17,270 nucleotides of DNA from NCBI GenBank assembly GCA_003535775.1, contig DPYO01000018.1, positions 1-17,270 on the forward strand. Reading direction: 5' to 3'. The DNA is from Fidelibacterota bacterium. Lineage in GTDB: Bacteria > Fidelibacterota > Marinisomatia > Marinisomatales > UBA8229. The position numbers and the translations under genes were made by a program. The first letter of the stretch is position 1, and each line of letters opens with the position of its first letter. The notes under the pieces were generated by a model. It was not told the DNA's origin. It searched no databases and saw only the letters and a program-made list of their open reading frames with translations. Shown here piece after piece: positions 1 through 6,414 of this stretch.

Positions 1-28
1 ACTGCTCTACCAACTGAGCTACGGAGTC
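1..28 (-). tRNA. tRNA gene, 5' part only (cut by window edge)
   Basis: Read on the minus strand, positions 28 to 1 give a 7-nt acceptor 5' strand (GACTCCG), then TA at tRNA positions 8-9 and a canonical D arm: GCTC stem, AGTTGGTA loop, GAGC stem. This is the invariant start of a bacterial elongator tRNA. The anticodon, T arm and 3' acceptor strand lie beyond position 1, so the amino acid cannot be assigned. The tRNA lies downstream of upp on the same strand, about 90 nt away, and no clear terminator was seen between them. Confidence 0.85.
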
Positions 29-118
29 AAATCTAGGTAAAATTCGATGAGAACTTACTGATTTGGGTTACCTAAAAAAAAAGTAAATATCTGTACTCAG
101 GGGAAATAATTAGAAAAT

Positions 119-757
119 TTATTCTGTCCCAAAAAGGCGGTCACCGGCATCACCCAACCCCGGCACGATGTATTTTTGTGAATTCAATTTTTCATCCAGC
201 ACAGCAGTGTAAACATCCACATCCGGATGACTGGTTGAAAAGGCCTTAACTCCTTCCGGCGCTGCAATCAGGCAGATAAATTTGATGGTATGTGCACCAA
301 GGTTTTTCAGCTTTTCTACGGTTGCAATGGCTGTTCCCCCTGTAGCCAGCATGGGATCTATGACCATAAAAATATTATCCTCTGCCTTTGAAGGGACTTT
401 GAAATAATAGTCCATCGGTTTGTGTGTTTCATGATCCCGCTCCAAGCCAACATATCCTATTTTTGCATTGGGAATGAGTTTGGTTAATCCATTAATCATT
501 CCCAGTCCTGCTCTCAAAATTGGTACAATGACAACATCCTTCACATCTAAAATTTTTGAAGTTGTTTTTGTCAATGGTGTTTCTGTTTCAACAATTTTTA
601 GTGGAAGGCCTTTGGTAGCTTCCGCTGCTACCAGCATAGTGATTTCATCTGTCAGTTCCCGAAATTCTTTTGGCTTGGTGTTCTTATTCCGCAGAAAAGT
701 CATTTTATGCTGGATCAGAGAATGTTTCACAATGTGAAAATTGGGAGGCAGTTTCAT
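119..757 (-). CDS. upp: Uracil phosphoribosyltransferase
   Basis: This cytoplasmic pyrimidine-salvage enzyme joins uracil and PRPP to give UMP and pyrophosphate. The 212-residue product is the usual bacterial length. It carries the type I phosphoribosyltransferase PRPP loop at residues 134-143 (DPMLATGGTA), the LRAGLGM segment at about 81-87, and the C-terminal uracil-binding segment (residues 196-211, PGLGDAGDR core). The N-terminal part around residues 6-40 is the family's typical helix-rich start, supporting the ATG at 757. It is the last gene of a minus-strand string, 36 nt downstream of queF, so it may be co-transcribed with the queuosine genes although the pathways are unrelated. All key motifs look intact. 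Confidence 0.96.
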   Translation of the reverse strand: MKLPPNFHIVKHSLIQHKMTFLRNKNTKPKEFRELTDEITMLVAAEATKGLPLKIVETETPLTKTTSKILDVKDVVIVPILRAGLGMINGLTKLIPNAKIGYVGLERDHETHKPMDYYFKVPSKAEDNIFMVIDPMLATGGTAIATVEKLKNLGAHTIKFICLIAAPEGVKAFSTSHPDVDVYTAVLDEKLNSQKYIVPGLGDAGDRLFGTE

Positions 758-793
758 AACATGTTTATCCGTATAGTTTGAAGCAATTTTGGG

Positions 794-1183
794 TCAATCA
801 ATACTCCCCTCTACACAGGTGGTATCAAATCCGCCCCGGGTGTTATATATGGTTGTGACAGTAAGTTTTTCGGTTTCAAGGACACTCTTTAGGTCTGTAT
901 ATATACGTTTGGTTACAGCTTCCTGGTAAATCCCAACATTTCGAAAACTGATGAAATAATATTTTAGGCTTTTTAGTTCCACACATTTCCCGCCTTCGGG
1001 ATAATATTCGATTTGCACATAAGCAAGATCGGGAAGACCACTAAACGGACAGACAGCGCTAAATTCATCGGTTTCAGTCATGATATACTGATTTGGACTG
1101 TCAAATTTAAATATTTCCAGATAGTCCGGACGAATATAGCTTTCGTCAACAAAGTCGAATTTATTTCCTTCCGGTTCAGGCAT
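794..1183 (-). CDS. queF: NADPH-dependent 7-cyano-7-deazaguanine reductase (preQ0 reductase)
   Basis: QueF reduces the nitrile of preQ0 to the primary amine preQ1, the last free-base step of queuosine synthesis. The 129-residue product is the short, single-domain tunnelling-fold form (Bacillus type, not the long E. coli type) and is near the lower end of the usual length. Visible marks are the catalytic cysteine C45 in the AVCPFSGLPD segment with the acidic partner D52, and the QueF signature at residues 69-76 (ELKSLKYY). It starts 15 nt after the queD stop in a que operon whose order matches the pathway. The product also ends with a further Cys (C123), unlikely to be catalytic. Confidence 0.95.
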   Translation of the reverse strand: MPEPEGNKFDFVDESYIRPDYLEIFKFDSPNQYIMTETDEFSAVCPFSGLPDLAYVQIEYYPEGGKCVELKSLKYYFISFRNVGIYQEAVTKRIYTDLKSVLETEKLTVTTIYNTRGGFDTTCVEGSID

Positions 1184-1198
1184 AATATAACTCCCTGT

Positions 1199-1564
1199 TC
1201 ATTGGGACAATTCACCTCTGTAAATACATCCGGAAGTACAGGTTTCCATAACCTCAATCTTGGATAAGTTCGAAAGAGTTGGTTTTAACTGGTCCCAGAT
1301 CCAGATTGAAAGGTATTCACTGGTGGGATTCTCTAAGCCGGGGATTTCGTTCAAATAATGGTGATCCAGCTGTTTGTAAATCGGATGAAAAGCTTTCTTG
1401 ATGTCATCAAAATCTTGGATCCATCCCGTGTCTTTATCTATGGGTCCGTTAATAAACAGGCGGATATGAAAAGAGTGTCCATGAAGACGACGGCATTTAT
1501 GGTCTTCAGGTACATTAGGTAGGAGGTGAGCCGCCTCAAAAGTTATTTCTTTGAATATTTCCAT
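1199..1564 (-). CDS. queD: 6-carboxy-5,6,7,8-tetrahydropterin synthase
   Basis: QueD converts 7,8-dihydroneopterin triphosphate to 6-carboxytetrahydropterin, the second step of preQ0 formation. The 121-residue product is a standard single tunnelling-fold subunit. The zinc ligands are H13, H28 and H30 (LHGHSF motif). The catalytic cysteine C24 (KCRRLHGH) and the D67-H68 pair complete the PTPS/QueD triad. The GWIQDFDDIK stretch (residues 47-56), the PTSE segment (80-83) and the substrate-anchoring glutamate E107 are also present. It lies 9 nt after queE and 15 nt before queF. Paralogous eukaryotic-type PTPS is an alternative reading, but the CxxxHGH arrangement and the que context favour QueD. 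Confidence 0.96.
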   Translation of the reverse strand: MEIFKEITFEAAHLLPNVPEDHKCRRLHGHSFHIRLFINGPIDKDTGWIQDFDDIKKAFHPIYKQLDHHYLNEIPGLENPTSEYLSIWIWDQLKPTLSNLSKIEVMETCTSGCIYRGELSQ

Positions 1565-1573
1565 GGGGTAAGT

Positions 1574-2209
1574 TTACGGAATGTTAAGCAATTTATGGGT
1601 TTGTAAACTGAGGTTCCATTGCGGGTGTTTCATGCAGTAATCCAGAGCTGCATGGGTGGTTTTCTGAATGTTTAGTCCATCCATAGGCTGAAGGGAAAAA
1701 TGATCGAAATCAAGGCCTTCATAATCTAAAGGATCAAGTCCATTCTGAGGATACACTATTTTAAGTTCATCACCTTTTTCCACGATGAGTTCAGCGCTTG
1801 ATTTAGGGCTGACACAAACCCAATCCACTTCCTCCGGAATTGGTATCGTTCCGTTTGTTTCAATTCCAATTTCAAATCCATTTTTATGAAAGGCATGAAT
1901 GAGTTTAGAATCCAATTGCAGGAGAGGTTCACCCCCGGTGCACACCGCATAAGGTGTGGCTTCTGTTTCAGCGGGCCAGAGAGAATATGCTTTTTTTGCT
2001 ACTGACTTTGCGGTAGCATATTTTCCTCCGTTCAAACCGTCAGTTCCAACAAATTCTGTATCACAAAAACTGCAGATTGCTTTCTTTCGGTCTTTTTCCA
2101 AACCGGACCAGAGATTACAGCCGCTGAACCGGCAGAATACCGCTGGACGCCCGGTGTAAAATCCTTCCCCCTGAAGGGTATAATAAAGTGTTTTAATTGA
2201 ATAACTCAT
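1574..2209 (-). CDS. queE: 7-carboxy-7-deazaguanine synthase, radical SAM
   Basis: QueE is a radical SAM enzyme that contracts 6-carboxytetrahydropterin to 7-carboxy-7-deazaguanine (CDG). I place the start at the ATG at 2209, giving 211 residues beginning MSYSIKTLYYTLQGEG. An upstream ATG in the same frame would add 20 residues lying wholly inside queC and lacking family character. The chosen ATG overlaps the queC TGA as ATGA, the classic coupling arrangement. The [4Fe-4S] cysteines are C31, C46 and C49, a CX14CX2C pattern instead of the general radical SAM CX3CX2C. This matches the known QueE variant with an extended cluster loop (as in Burkholderia multivorans QueE). TGGEP (91-95) binds SAM. 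The C-terminal LSLQTHK stretch is family-typical. Confidence 0.96.
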   Translation of the reverse strand: MSYSIKTLYYTLQGEGFYTGRPAVFCRFSGCNLWSGLEKDRKKAICSFCDTEFVGTDGLNGGKYATAKSVAKKAYSLWPAETEATPYAVCTGGEPLLQLDSKLIHAFHKNGFEIGIETNGTIPIPEEVDWVCVSPKSSAELIVEKGDELKIVYPQNGLDPLDYEGLDFDHFSLQPMDGLNIQKTTHAALDYCMKHPQWNLSLQTHKLLNIP

Positions 2210-2889
2210 GTGTAATTGATGGGATCTGCAGTCCCAGCTTCCTGAAATCCTTTCAGGCGAATGCGGCATGAATCACATCTGCCGCATGCATTCCCGGCCT
2301 TATCCGGGTCGTAGCAGGAATGGGTTAGAGAATAATCAACGCCAAGTGCCAATCCCTTTCTAATTATCTCTCCTTTTGTCATGGAGATTAATGGAGTGTG
2401 AATAGTAATGGACTGATCACCATCCACTCCCGCTTTTGTAGCCAGGTTTGCCATGGCTTGGAAAGATTGGATATATTCTGGTCGGCAATCGGGATAACCG
2501 CTGTAGTCCATGGAGTTTACTCCTAAAAAAATATCGTTGGATTGTAAAACTTCAGCCCAGGCCAAGGCAAAAGAAAGGAAAATAGTATTCCTGGCAGGGA
2601 CATACGTGACAGGGATTGATCCGCTCATTGTGCTTTCGGAGCGGTCTTTGGGAACGTCTATATCATCTGTCAGTGCTGACCCGCCAAAAGCACGAAGATC
2701 TATTTCTGTGATAATATGATCGGTTAGGTTACAGGCCTCGGCAATTTTTTGAGAAGCACCAATTTCAAATTGATGACGCTGGCCATAGCTGAAGGTCAAA
2801 CCATAAGGTGTAAACCCATCATTTTGAGCGATTGCCAAAGTGGTGGCAGAATCAAGTCCTCCGCTTAAAAGGATAACAGCTTTTTTCAT
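2206..2889 (-). CDS. queC: 7-cyano-7-deazaguanine synthase (preQ0 synthase)
   Basis: QueC uses ATP and ammonia to convert CDG to preQ0. The 227-residue product starts with the PP-loop SGGLDS (residues 9-14) that binds ATP and ends with the zinc-binding cysteines C192, C202, C205 and C208 (CGRCDSCRIR). The TYVPARNTIFLS stretch (about 95-106) and GVNSMDYSGYPDCRPE (about 123-138) are QueC hallmarks. It is the first que gene in transcription order and overlaps queE by four bases (ATGA). The stretch upstream, 49 nt to the ybdK stop, has only a weak purine-rich ribosome site and no recognisable preQ1 riboswitch. Confidence 0.97.
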   Translation of the reverse strand: MKKAVILLSGGLDSATTLAIAQNDGFTPYGLTFSYGQRHQFEIGASQKIAEACNLTDHIITEIDLRAFGGSALTDDIDVPKDRSESTMSGSIPVTYVPARNTIFLSFALAWAEVLQSNDIFLGVNSMDYSGYPDCRPEYIQSFQAMANLATKAGVDGDQSITIHTPLISMTKGEIIRKGLALGVDYSLTHSCYDPDKAGNACGRCDSCRIRLKGFQEAGTADPINYT

Positions 2890-2938
2890 TTTTCCACGAT
2901 TTTAATGGAAGTACTATTTTCAGTCCAGGATTAATTTT

Positions 2939-4045
2939 CTAACAGTTTTCAAGAGTTTCTTCGCAGAGCTGATCAATGACAGCTTCAAAACTTTGAGTTT
3001 TTTCATAACAGGCTAATTGTCTGTCTGCGCTGGTACCCTTATCCAGCATTGTGTGAATATAGTCAATTTCCTCCCGTGACCCAAGGGGATCAACGACATC
3101 ATCAACTAACTCAAGCATTTCTTTCATTAAAGAGCGCAGGGAGATTTCCTTTTCCTTTCCAAAATCAATCAGTCTTCCATCAATTCCATTTTTGCAGGCC
3201 CGCCATTTATTTTCAACAACAAGGGAACGTCGATATTTTCTCCAGGTTTGATTGGATTGGCGAAACTGGATCAGTTTTGCAACAAGTGCTTGGATGAGTG
3301 CGGCTATCGCCATAACCTCATTAACTTTTGTTGTACAATCGCATATTCTAAATTCAAGAGTTGGGAATGTAGAATGGGGTCGAATATCCCACCAAATTTT
3401 TGAAGGTTCTTCGATGCTGTTGCAGCTGACTAATGTATGTACATACTGGTCATATTCTGCTGCGGAACCAAATCGTTCCGGTATTCCAGTGCGGGGAAGG
3501 TCCTCAAACACAATACTTCGGTAGGATTTAAAGCCGGTATTTTGTCCCTTCCAAAATGGGGAAGATGTGGATAGGGTTAAAATATGAGGCATGAAGTAAC
3601 TCATCTGGTTCATAATATCAATTTTCAGGTCACGATCCTCAATCCCGATGTGAACATGCATTCCAAAGATTAACAGGCGCCTGGCAACGTACTGCATTGT
3701 ATCAAGCAAGCCCATATACCGTTCCTTATCTGTAACAATTTGGTCTTCCCAGAGAGAAAAAGGATGTGTGCCTGCTGCAAGAATTCGCCGGTTATTCTTC
3801 TCAGCAAAGTCACTTATCATCCGCCGAAGTTTCTGTACTTCTTCACGGACTTCTTGTATATTTTTACATACTTTACTGCTAATTTCCACTTGGGATTGAA
3901 GGAACTCAGGTTTCATCTGATCCCGAAAAAGAAAAGCCCCTTTTTCCAAAAATTCTGATATGAAAGATGTGAGCTCACGACTTTCTGGATCGATGATCTG
4001 ATATTCTTCTTCTATACCAATTGTTAAGTTTTCAATGTCAGACAT
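2939..4045 (-). CDS. ybdK: Carboxylate-amine ligase, YbdK/GCS2 family
   Basis: The 368-residue protein belongs to the glutamate-cysteine ligase type 2 family, ATP-grasp-like enzymes that join a carboxylate to an amine. E. coli YbdK has weak gamma-glutamylcysteine synthetase activity; the true substrate in this family is often unknown. Supporting segments are the N-terminal GIEEEYQIIDPESREL (residues 10-25), the central MHVHIGIED (about 129-137), RTGIPERFGS (about 184-193) and the C-terminal DPLGSREE (about 321-328). Length is as expected (about 370). It is the first gene of the minus-strand string and precedes queC by 48 nt, so it may share its transcript. No function linking it to queuosine is evident. 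No gshB-like partner is in the window. Confidence 0.9.
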   Translation of the reverse strand: MSDIENLTIGIEEEYQIIDPESRELTSFISEFLEKGAFLFRDQMKPEFLQSQVEISSKVCKNIQEVREEVQKLRRMISDFAEKNNRRILAAGTHPFSLWEDQIVTDKERYMGLLDTMQYVARRLLIFGMHVHIGIEDRDLKIDIMNQMSYFMPHILTLSTSSPFWKGQNTGFKSYRSIVFEDLPRTGIPERFGSAAEYDQYVHTLVSCNSIEEPSKIWWDIRPHSTFPTLEFRICDCTTKVNEVMAIAALIQALVAKLIQFRQSNQTWRKYRRSLVVENKWRACKNGIDGRLIDFGKEKEISLRSLMKEMLELVDDVVDPLGSREEIDYIHTMLDKGTSADRQLACYEKTQSFEAVIDQLCEETLENC

Positions 4046-4252
4046 TATTTTCTTTTTATATGTTCTTTTCTTATTGGTTGAGGTTTAAATCCTGATTATT
4101 GAAAAACCAAATTCTAAATCTATTTATTAGACATTTCTCATTTCAAATACTTCAATTTAGGAAACTACGTACTTTTTTTTACCTATTTTAATCTGTTTTT
4201 TTTCAGCCTGTTTATAAGCATATTCTTAATATAATTTATTTAATGAGAATAA
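4046..4252. other. AT-rich intergenic stretch between divergent ybdK and cyclase remnant
   Basis: About 200 bases of strongly AT-rich sequence with T and A runs (for example around 4168-4203). It should hold the promoter for the minus-strand ybdK-que-upp string at its left end, but no -35/-10 pair stands out enough to place. No RNA gene or open frame was recognised. Confidence 0.4.
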
Positions 4253-4465
4253 AAAATTAAACAATCCGGTGTGGATTATTCTGTAATAGGTGACAATGTA
4301 AATCTGGGTGCACGTTTATGCAGTGCGGCCAGGGCAGGGAAAATTATCCTGGCAGGAAGTGGGAGCGATTTACTTGATAAAGATAATTATGCTCTGGAGG
4401 AGTTGGAAGCAATCAACGTGAAGGGGAAAAAGAATAAAATAACTATGTATAGAGTTGAGTATTAA
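4253..4465 (+). pseudogene. 5'-truncated remnant of a class III adenylate/guanylate cyclase domain
   Basis: A plus-strand reading frame, open from about 4253 after a TAA at 4250, ends with TAA at 4465. From 4271 (a GTG codon) it translates to 64 residues opening with DYSVIGDNVNLGARL. That matches the conserved DYTVIGDxVNxAARLE core of class III nucleotide cyclase catalytic domains, which carries the transition-state Asn and Arg. The rest fits the domain's C-terminal end (GKI..A.., then a short strand before the stop). The metal-binding aspartates and the whole N-terminal half are missing, and the 225 nt upstream hold no cyclase-like frame. It is best read as a decayed gene end. Translation from the GTG cannot be excluded but would not give an active enzyme. 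Confidence 0.7.
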
Positions 4466-4490
4466 ATTTAGTTATTGGAGGAAGAAAAAG

Positions 4491-4838
4491 TTATTTTGGT
4501 CTGACTAATTCAGGCATTGTTGAGCCCCGATGGCAAGTCCAGCAAGATATTTGAGGAGCTCCTTCATAATTGAAGACTGAATCATTCTGAGTCTGAACCA
4601 TTGTCATCATAAACCGTGCAATATCTTTATGTTCCGTATCGATGGATTTATCATTCATGTCATGGCAGTACTTACATTTCGCACCCAAGTCTTTTGATAT
4701 CATTTTCATATATTTTTTTACATCTTTAGTGGACGTAAAATCTAAGACTTTTAGGTTTTTTGGAGTTTTGTCACCAGCAATCATGGTTGCTGAAAACACA
4801 ATCAAAAGAAAAAGAAGCCAAACTTTTTTTATATTCAT
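4491..4838 (-). CDS. Small diheme c-type cytochrome, PufC-like family
   Basis: A 115-residue secreted protein. I start it at the ATG at 4838 because a clear AGGAG lies just upstream and a signal peptide follows at once (MNIKK, then a hydrophobic run to about residue 21, cleavage near AGD). An in-frame upstream ATG would add eight residues overlapping the previous gene. Two heme sites are seen, CKYCH (55-59) and CWTCH (99-103). Each follows a helix with Met candidates for the distal ligand (YMKM, ARFMMTM). This spacing and the CHRG ending resemble the photosynthetic reaction-centre cytochrome c subunit family, which also occurs in many non-phototrophs. It probably works in the periplasm as electron carrier for its operon neighbours and starts 14 nt after the barrel gene stop. 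Confidence 0.88.
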   Translation of the reverse strand: MNIKKVWLLFLLIVFSATMIAGDKTPKNLKVLDFTSTKDVKKYMKMISKDLGAKCKYCHDMNDKSIDTEHKDIARFMMTMVQTQNDSVFNYEGAPQISCWTCHRGSTMPELVRPK

Positions 4839-4852
4839 TTTGTTTCTCCTAT

Positions 4853-5959
4853 TTAAAACCAAGTATGAAATTGGACCAGATATTCAGGATCCGGCTGGAT
4901 AAAACCATTTTTATCAACTTCACTTAGCCGGGCCTGGATCTTAACCTCAAGAACATTTAATGGAAATAATTCTACTCCCAGGGTGTAGCGGCTGATTGCG
5001 CCTGTTTTCCACTTTTCATCCGGGTCAAAAAAGTCATATTTGGCGATGAGATGTACTCCTTGTTTTATTTCCCAGGCCAGTTCATCATAATAGGCATATG
5101 AATTTTTTCCATTAATCAAATTTTCTGCTTTATCCAGTTCAAATGTCCACGTGAATTTTGAAAAGGACAATCCCCCTGCTATGCCCATGAGAGACAAATC
5201 ATTTTCTTTCATTAGGTTCAGGCTGAACATGGGAGAAAACTTTTCAAAAGAGCGTGCAAAATATAACTGGCTGGTTATATTCTTGATCTCTTGGGAACCT
5301 GAATTCAGTGGAGTTCCACCACTGGCAGTGAAAAGAAAACCATTCCCAAATGGCAAACCGAACTCAATAAGAGATGATTTTTTTGACCAAAAAAGTTGAA
5401 ATCCTTCTTGGTAATCTAAACCAATACCCGTTTTTGACATATTTCCATAACGAAAAAATGAGGTATGATCATCCAATCGAATCCCATAATTGGGAAGGGT
5501 CTGTCCAACCCGTATCCAGCCATTTTGAGGAAGGACTTTGAATAATCCCCAGAATTCCGTCTCACTGTTTTTAGCGCTCAATTTCGTAAACATACCTGCA
5601 TTTTCATGTAGTTCTAGATAGATATAAACCTCTGCTTGCATGGGGAAGACCGCAGATTTCCTGGTTGTGTCTGCTGTATTACCATATTGAATTCCCTGCA
5701 CACGAAAATCACCCCCCACCTGAAGGTGATCCCCGATAGTTCCATCCCAGTCTTCATTACCTTTTGCCTGCCAGCGTTTGAAAGGGAGTTCTTCCAGGGC
5801 GACCACATTACTGCCGTAATCATTTCTGAGTCCGCTGCCGGTGGGGTTTACATGACAGGCCATGCAGGAGGAACCATTTTGGACAGCAAAACGGGGGAGA
5901 GCAAAAGCAAAGTCCAAACAAAGTAAAAAACTGAGGGAAGAGAAAAATATTTTACTCAT
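4853..5959 (-). CDS. Outer-membrane beta-barrel with N-terminal single c-type heme (Cyc2-like porin-cytochrome)
   Basis: The 368-residue product has a signal peptide (about 1-20, ending AFA), then LPRFAVQNGSSCMACH with one heme motif at 32-36 and NPTGSGLRNDYG behind it. The rest, from about residue 75, alternates polar and hydrophobic residues in many short strands with tight turns and ends HTWF. A terminal Phe is the usual outer-membrane barrel signal. This layout, one heme domain plugged into a monomeric barrel, is that of Cyc2-type fused cytochrome-porins implicated in iron oxidation. The resemblance is architectural; I cannot claim orthology. Its ATG shares one base with the TAA of the upstream lipoprotein cytochrome gene (TAATG), implying translational coupling. 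The likely role is electron transfer across the outer membrane. Confidence 0.75.
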   Translation of the reverse strand: MSKIFFSSLSFLLCLDFAFALPRFAVQNGSSCMACHVNPTGSGLRNDYGSNVVALEELPFKRWQAKGNEDWDGTIGDHLQVGGDFRVQGIQYGNTADTTRKSAVFPMQAEVYIYLELHENAGMFTKLSAKNSETEFWGLFKVLPQNGWIRVGQTLPNYGIRLDDHTSFFRYGNMSKTGIGLDYQEGFQLFWSKKSSLIEFGLPFGNGFLFTASGGTPLNSGSQEIKNITSQLYFARSFEKFSPMFSLNLMKENDLSLMGIAGGLSFSKFTWTFELDKAENLINGKNSYAYYDELAWEIKQGVHLIAKYDFFDPDEKWKTGAISRYTLGVELFPLNVLEVKIQARLSEVDKNGFIQPDPEYLVQFHTWF

Positions 5960-6396
5960 TAGTTATCTTGTGCTCCTTCATTTATCCAGGTTTCAATAAG
6001 TTGAATTTCAGAGTCCTCAAGACAACAACCAGATGCAGGCATTTGACCACCGGAACCAGTCCCACGCAGTTTTTTAATTATATAACTCCCAGGCCCATTG
6101 TTAGATATGACAACATTTCCACTGGTACCTCCATTCATTAAAGCGCTGTATGATGTTAGATTTAGCCCACCTGAACTACCATGACAGGTTGTACATTTAT
6201 TAGTAAATATAGGTTGGATCTCCGTGGAATAATTTACACAGGTTGAATTATCACCACCACATTCATCGCATTCATCTACTGTGGTATTGCCATTCTGTAT
6301 GCCGGAACAATCTTCATTAACTTCATCCCCAAGATCACTACATGACCAGAAAGCGATAAGAAAAATCCCAAGGAGGGATAATTTGAATAGTCTCAT
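5959..6396 (-). CDS. Monoheme c-type cytochrome lipoprotein
   Basis: The 145-residue product opens with a lipoprotein signal (hydrophobic 5-17, then FWSC with the lipid Cys at 19). The +2 residue is Ser, not Asp, which under classical rules favours outer-membrane sorting. A short linker (30-53) carries four cysteines and acidic residues (DCSG..., DECDECGGDN), like the COMP-style DECGxCGGD stretches of FCB surface proteins. A cytochrome domain of the planctomycete-type (PSCyt1-like) family follows: YSTEIQPIF, heme site CTTCH (68-72), distal ligand candidate M119 in GGQMPASG, and the closing IETWINEGA helix. It lies 18 nt downstream of the T9SS-sorted cytochrome and overlaps the barrel gene start. 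The linker cysteines could form disulphides or bind a metal. Confidence 0.88.
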   Translation of the reverse strand: MRLFKLSLLGIFLIAFWSCSDLGDEVNEDCSGIQNGNTTVDECDECGGDNSTCVNYSTEIQPIFTNKCTTCHGSSGGLNLTSYSALMNGGTSGNVVISNNGPGSYIIKKLRGTGSGGQMPASGCCLEDSEIQLIETWINEGAQDN

Positions 6397-6414
6397 CAGG
6401 CTACAAAAAATAAA

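Noticed and set aside
2210..2269. N-terminal extension of queE from the ATG at 2269
   Set aside because: The extra 20 residues lie inside queC, lack family character, and the ATGA overlap at 2206-2209 gives the expected QueE start.
2890..2938. Possible preQ1 riboswitch before queC
   Set aside because: The 49-nt gap shows neither the preQ1 aptamer core nor an expression-platform hairpin.
4438..4476. Inverted repeat AATAACTA / TAGTTATT (4438-4445, 4469-4476) between convergent genes, possible terminator
   Set aside because: The stem is 8 bp of almost only A and T with a 23-nt loop and no T tract right after it, so a working terminator is not supported.
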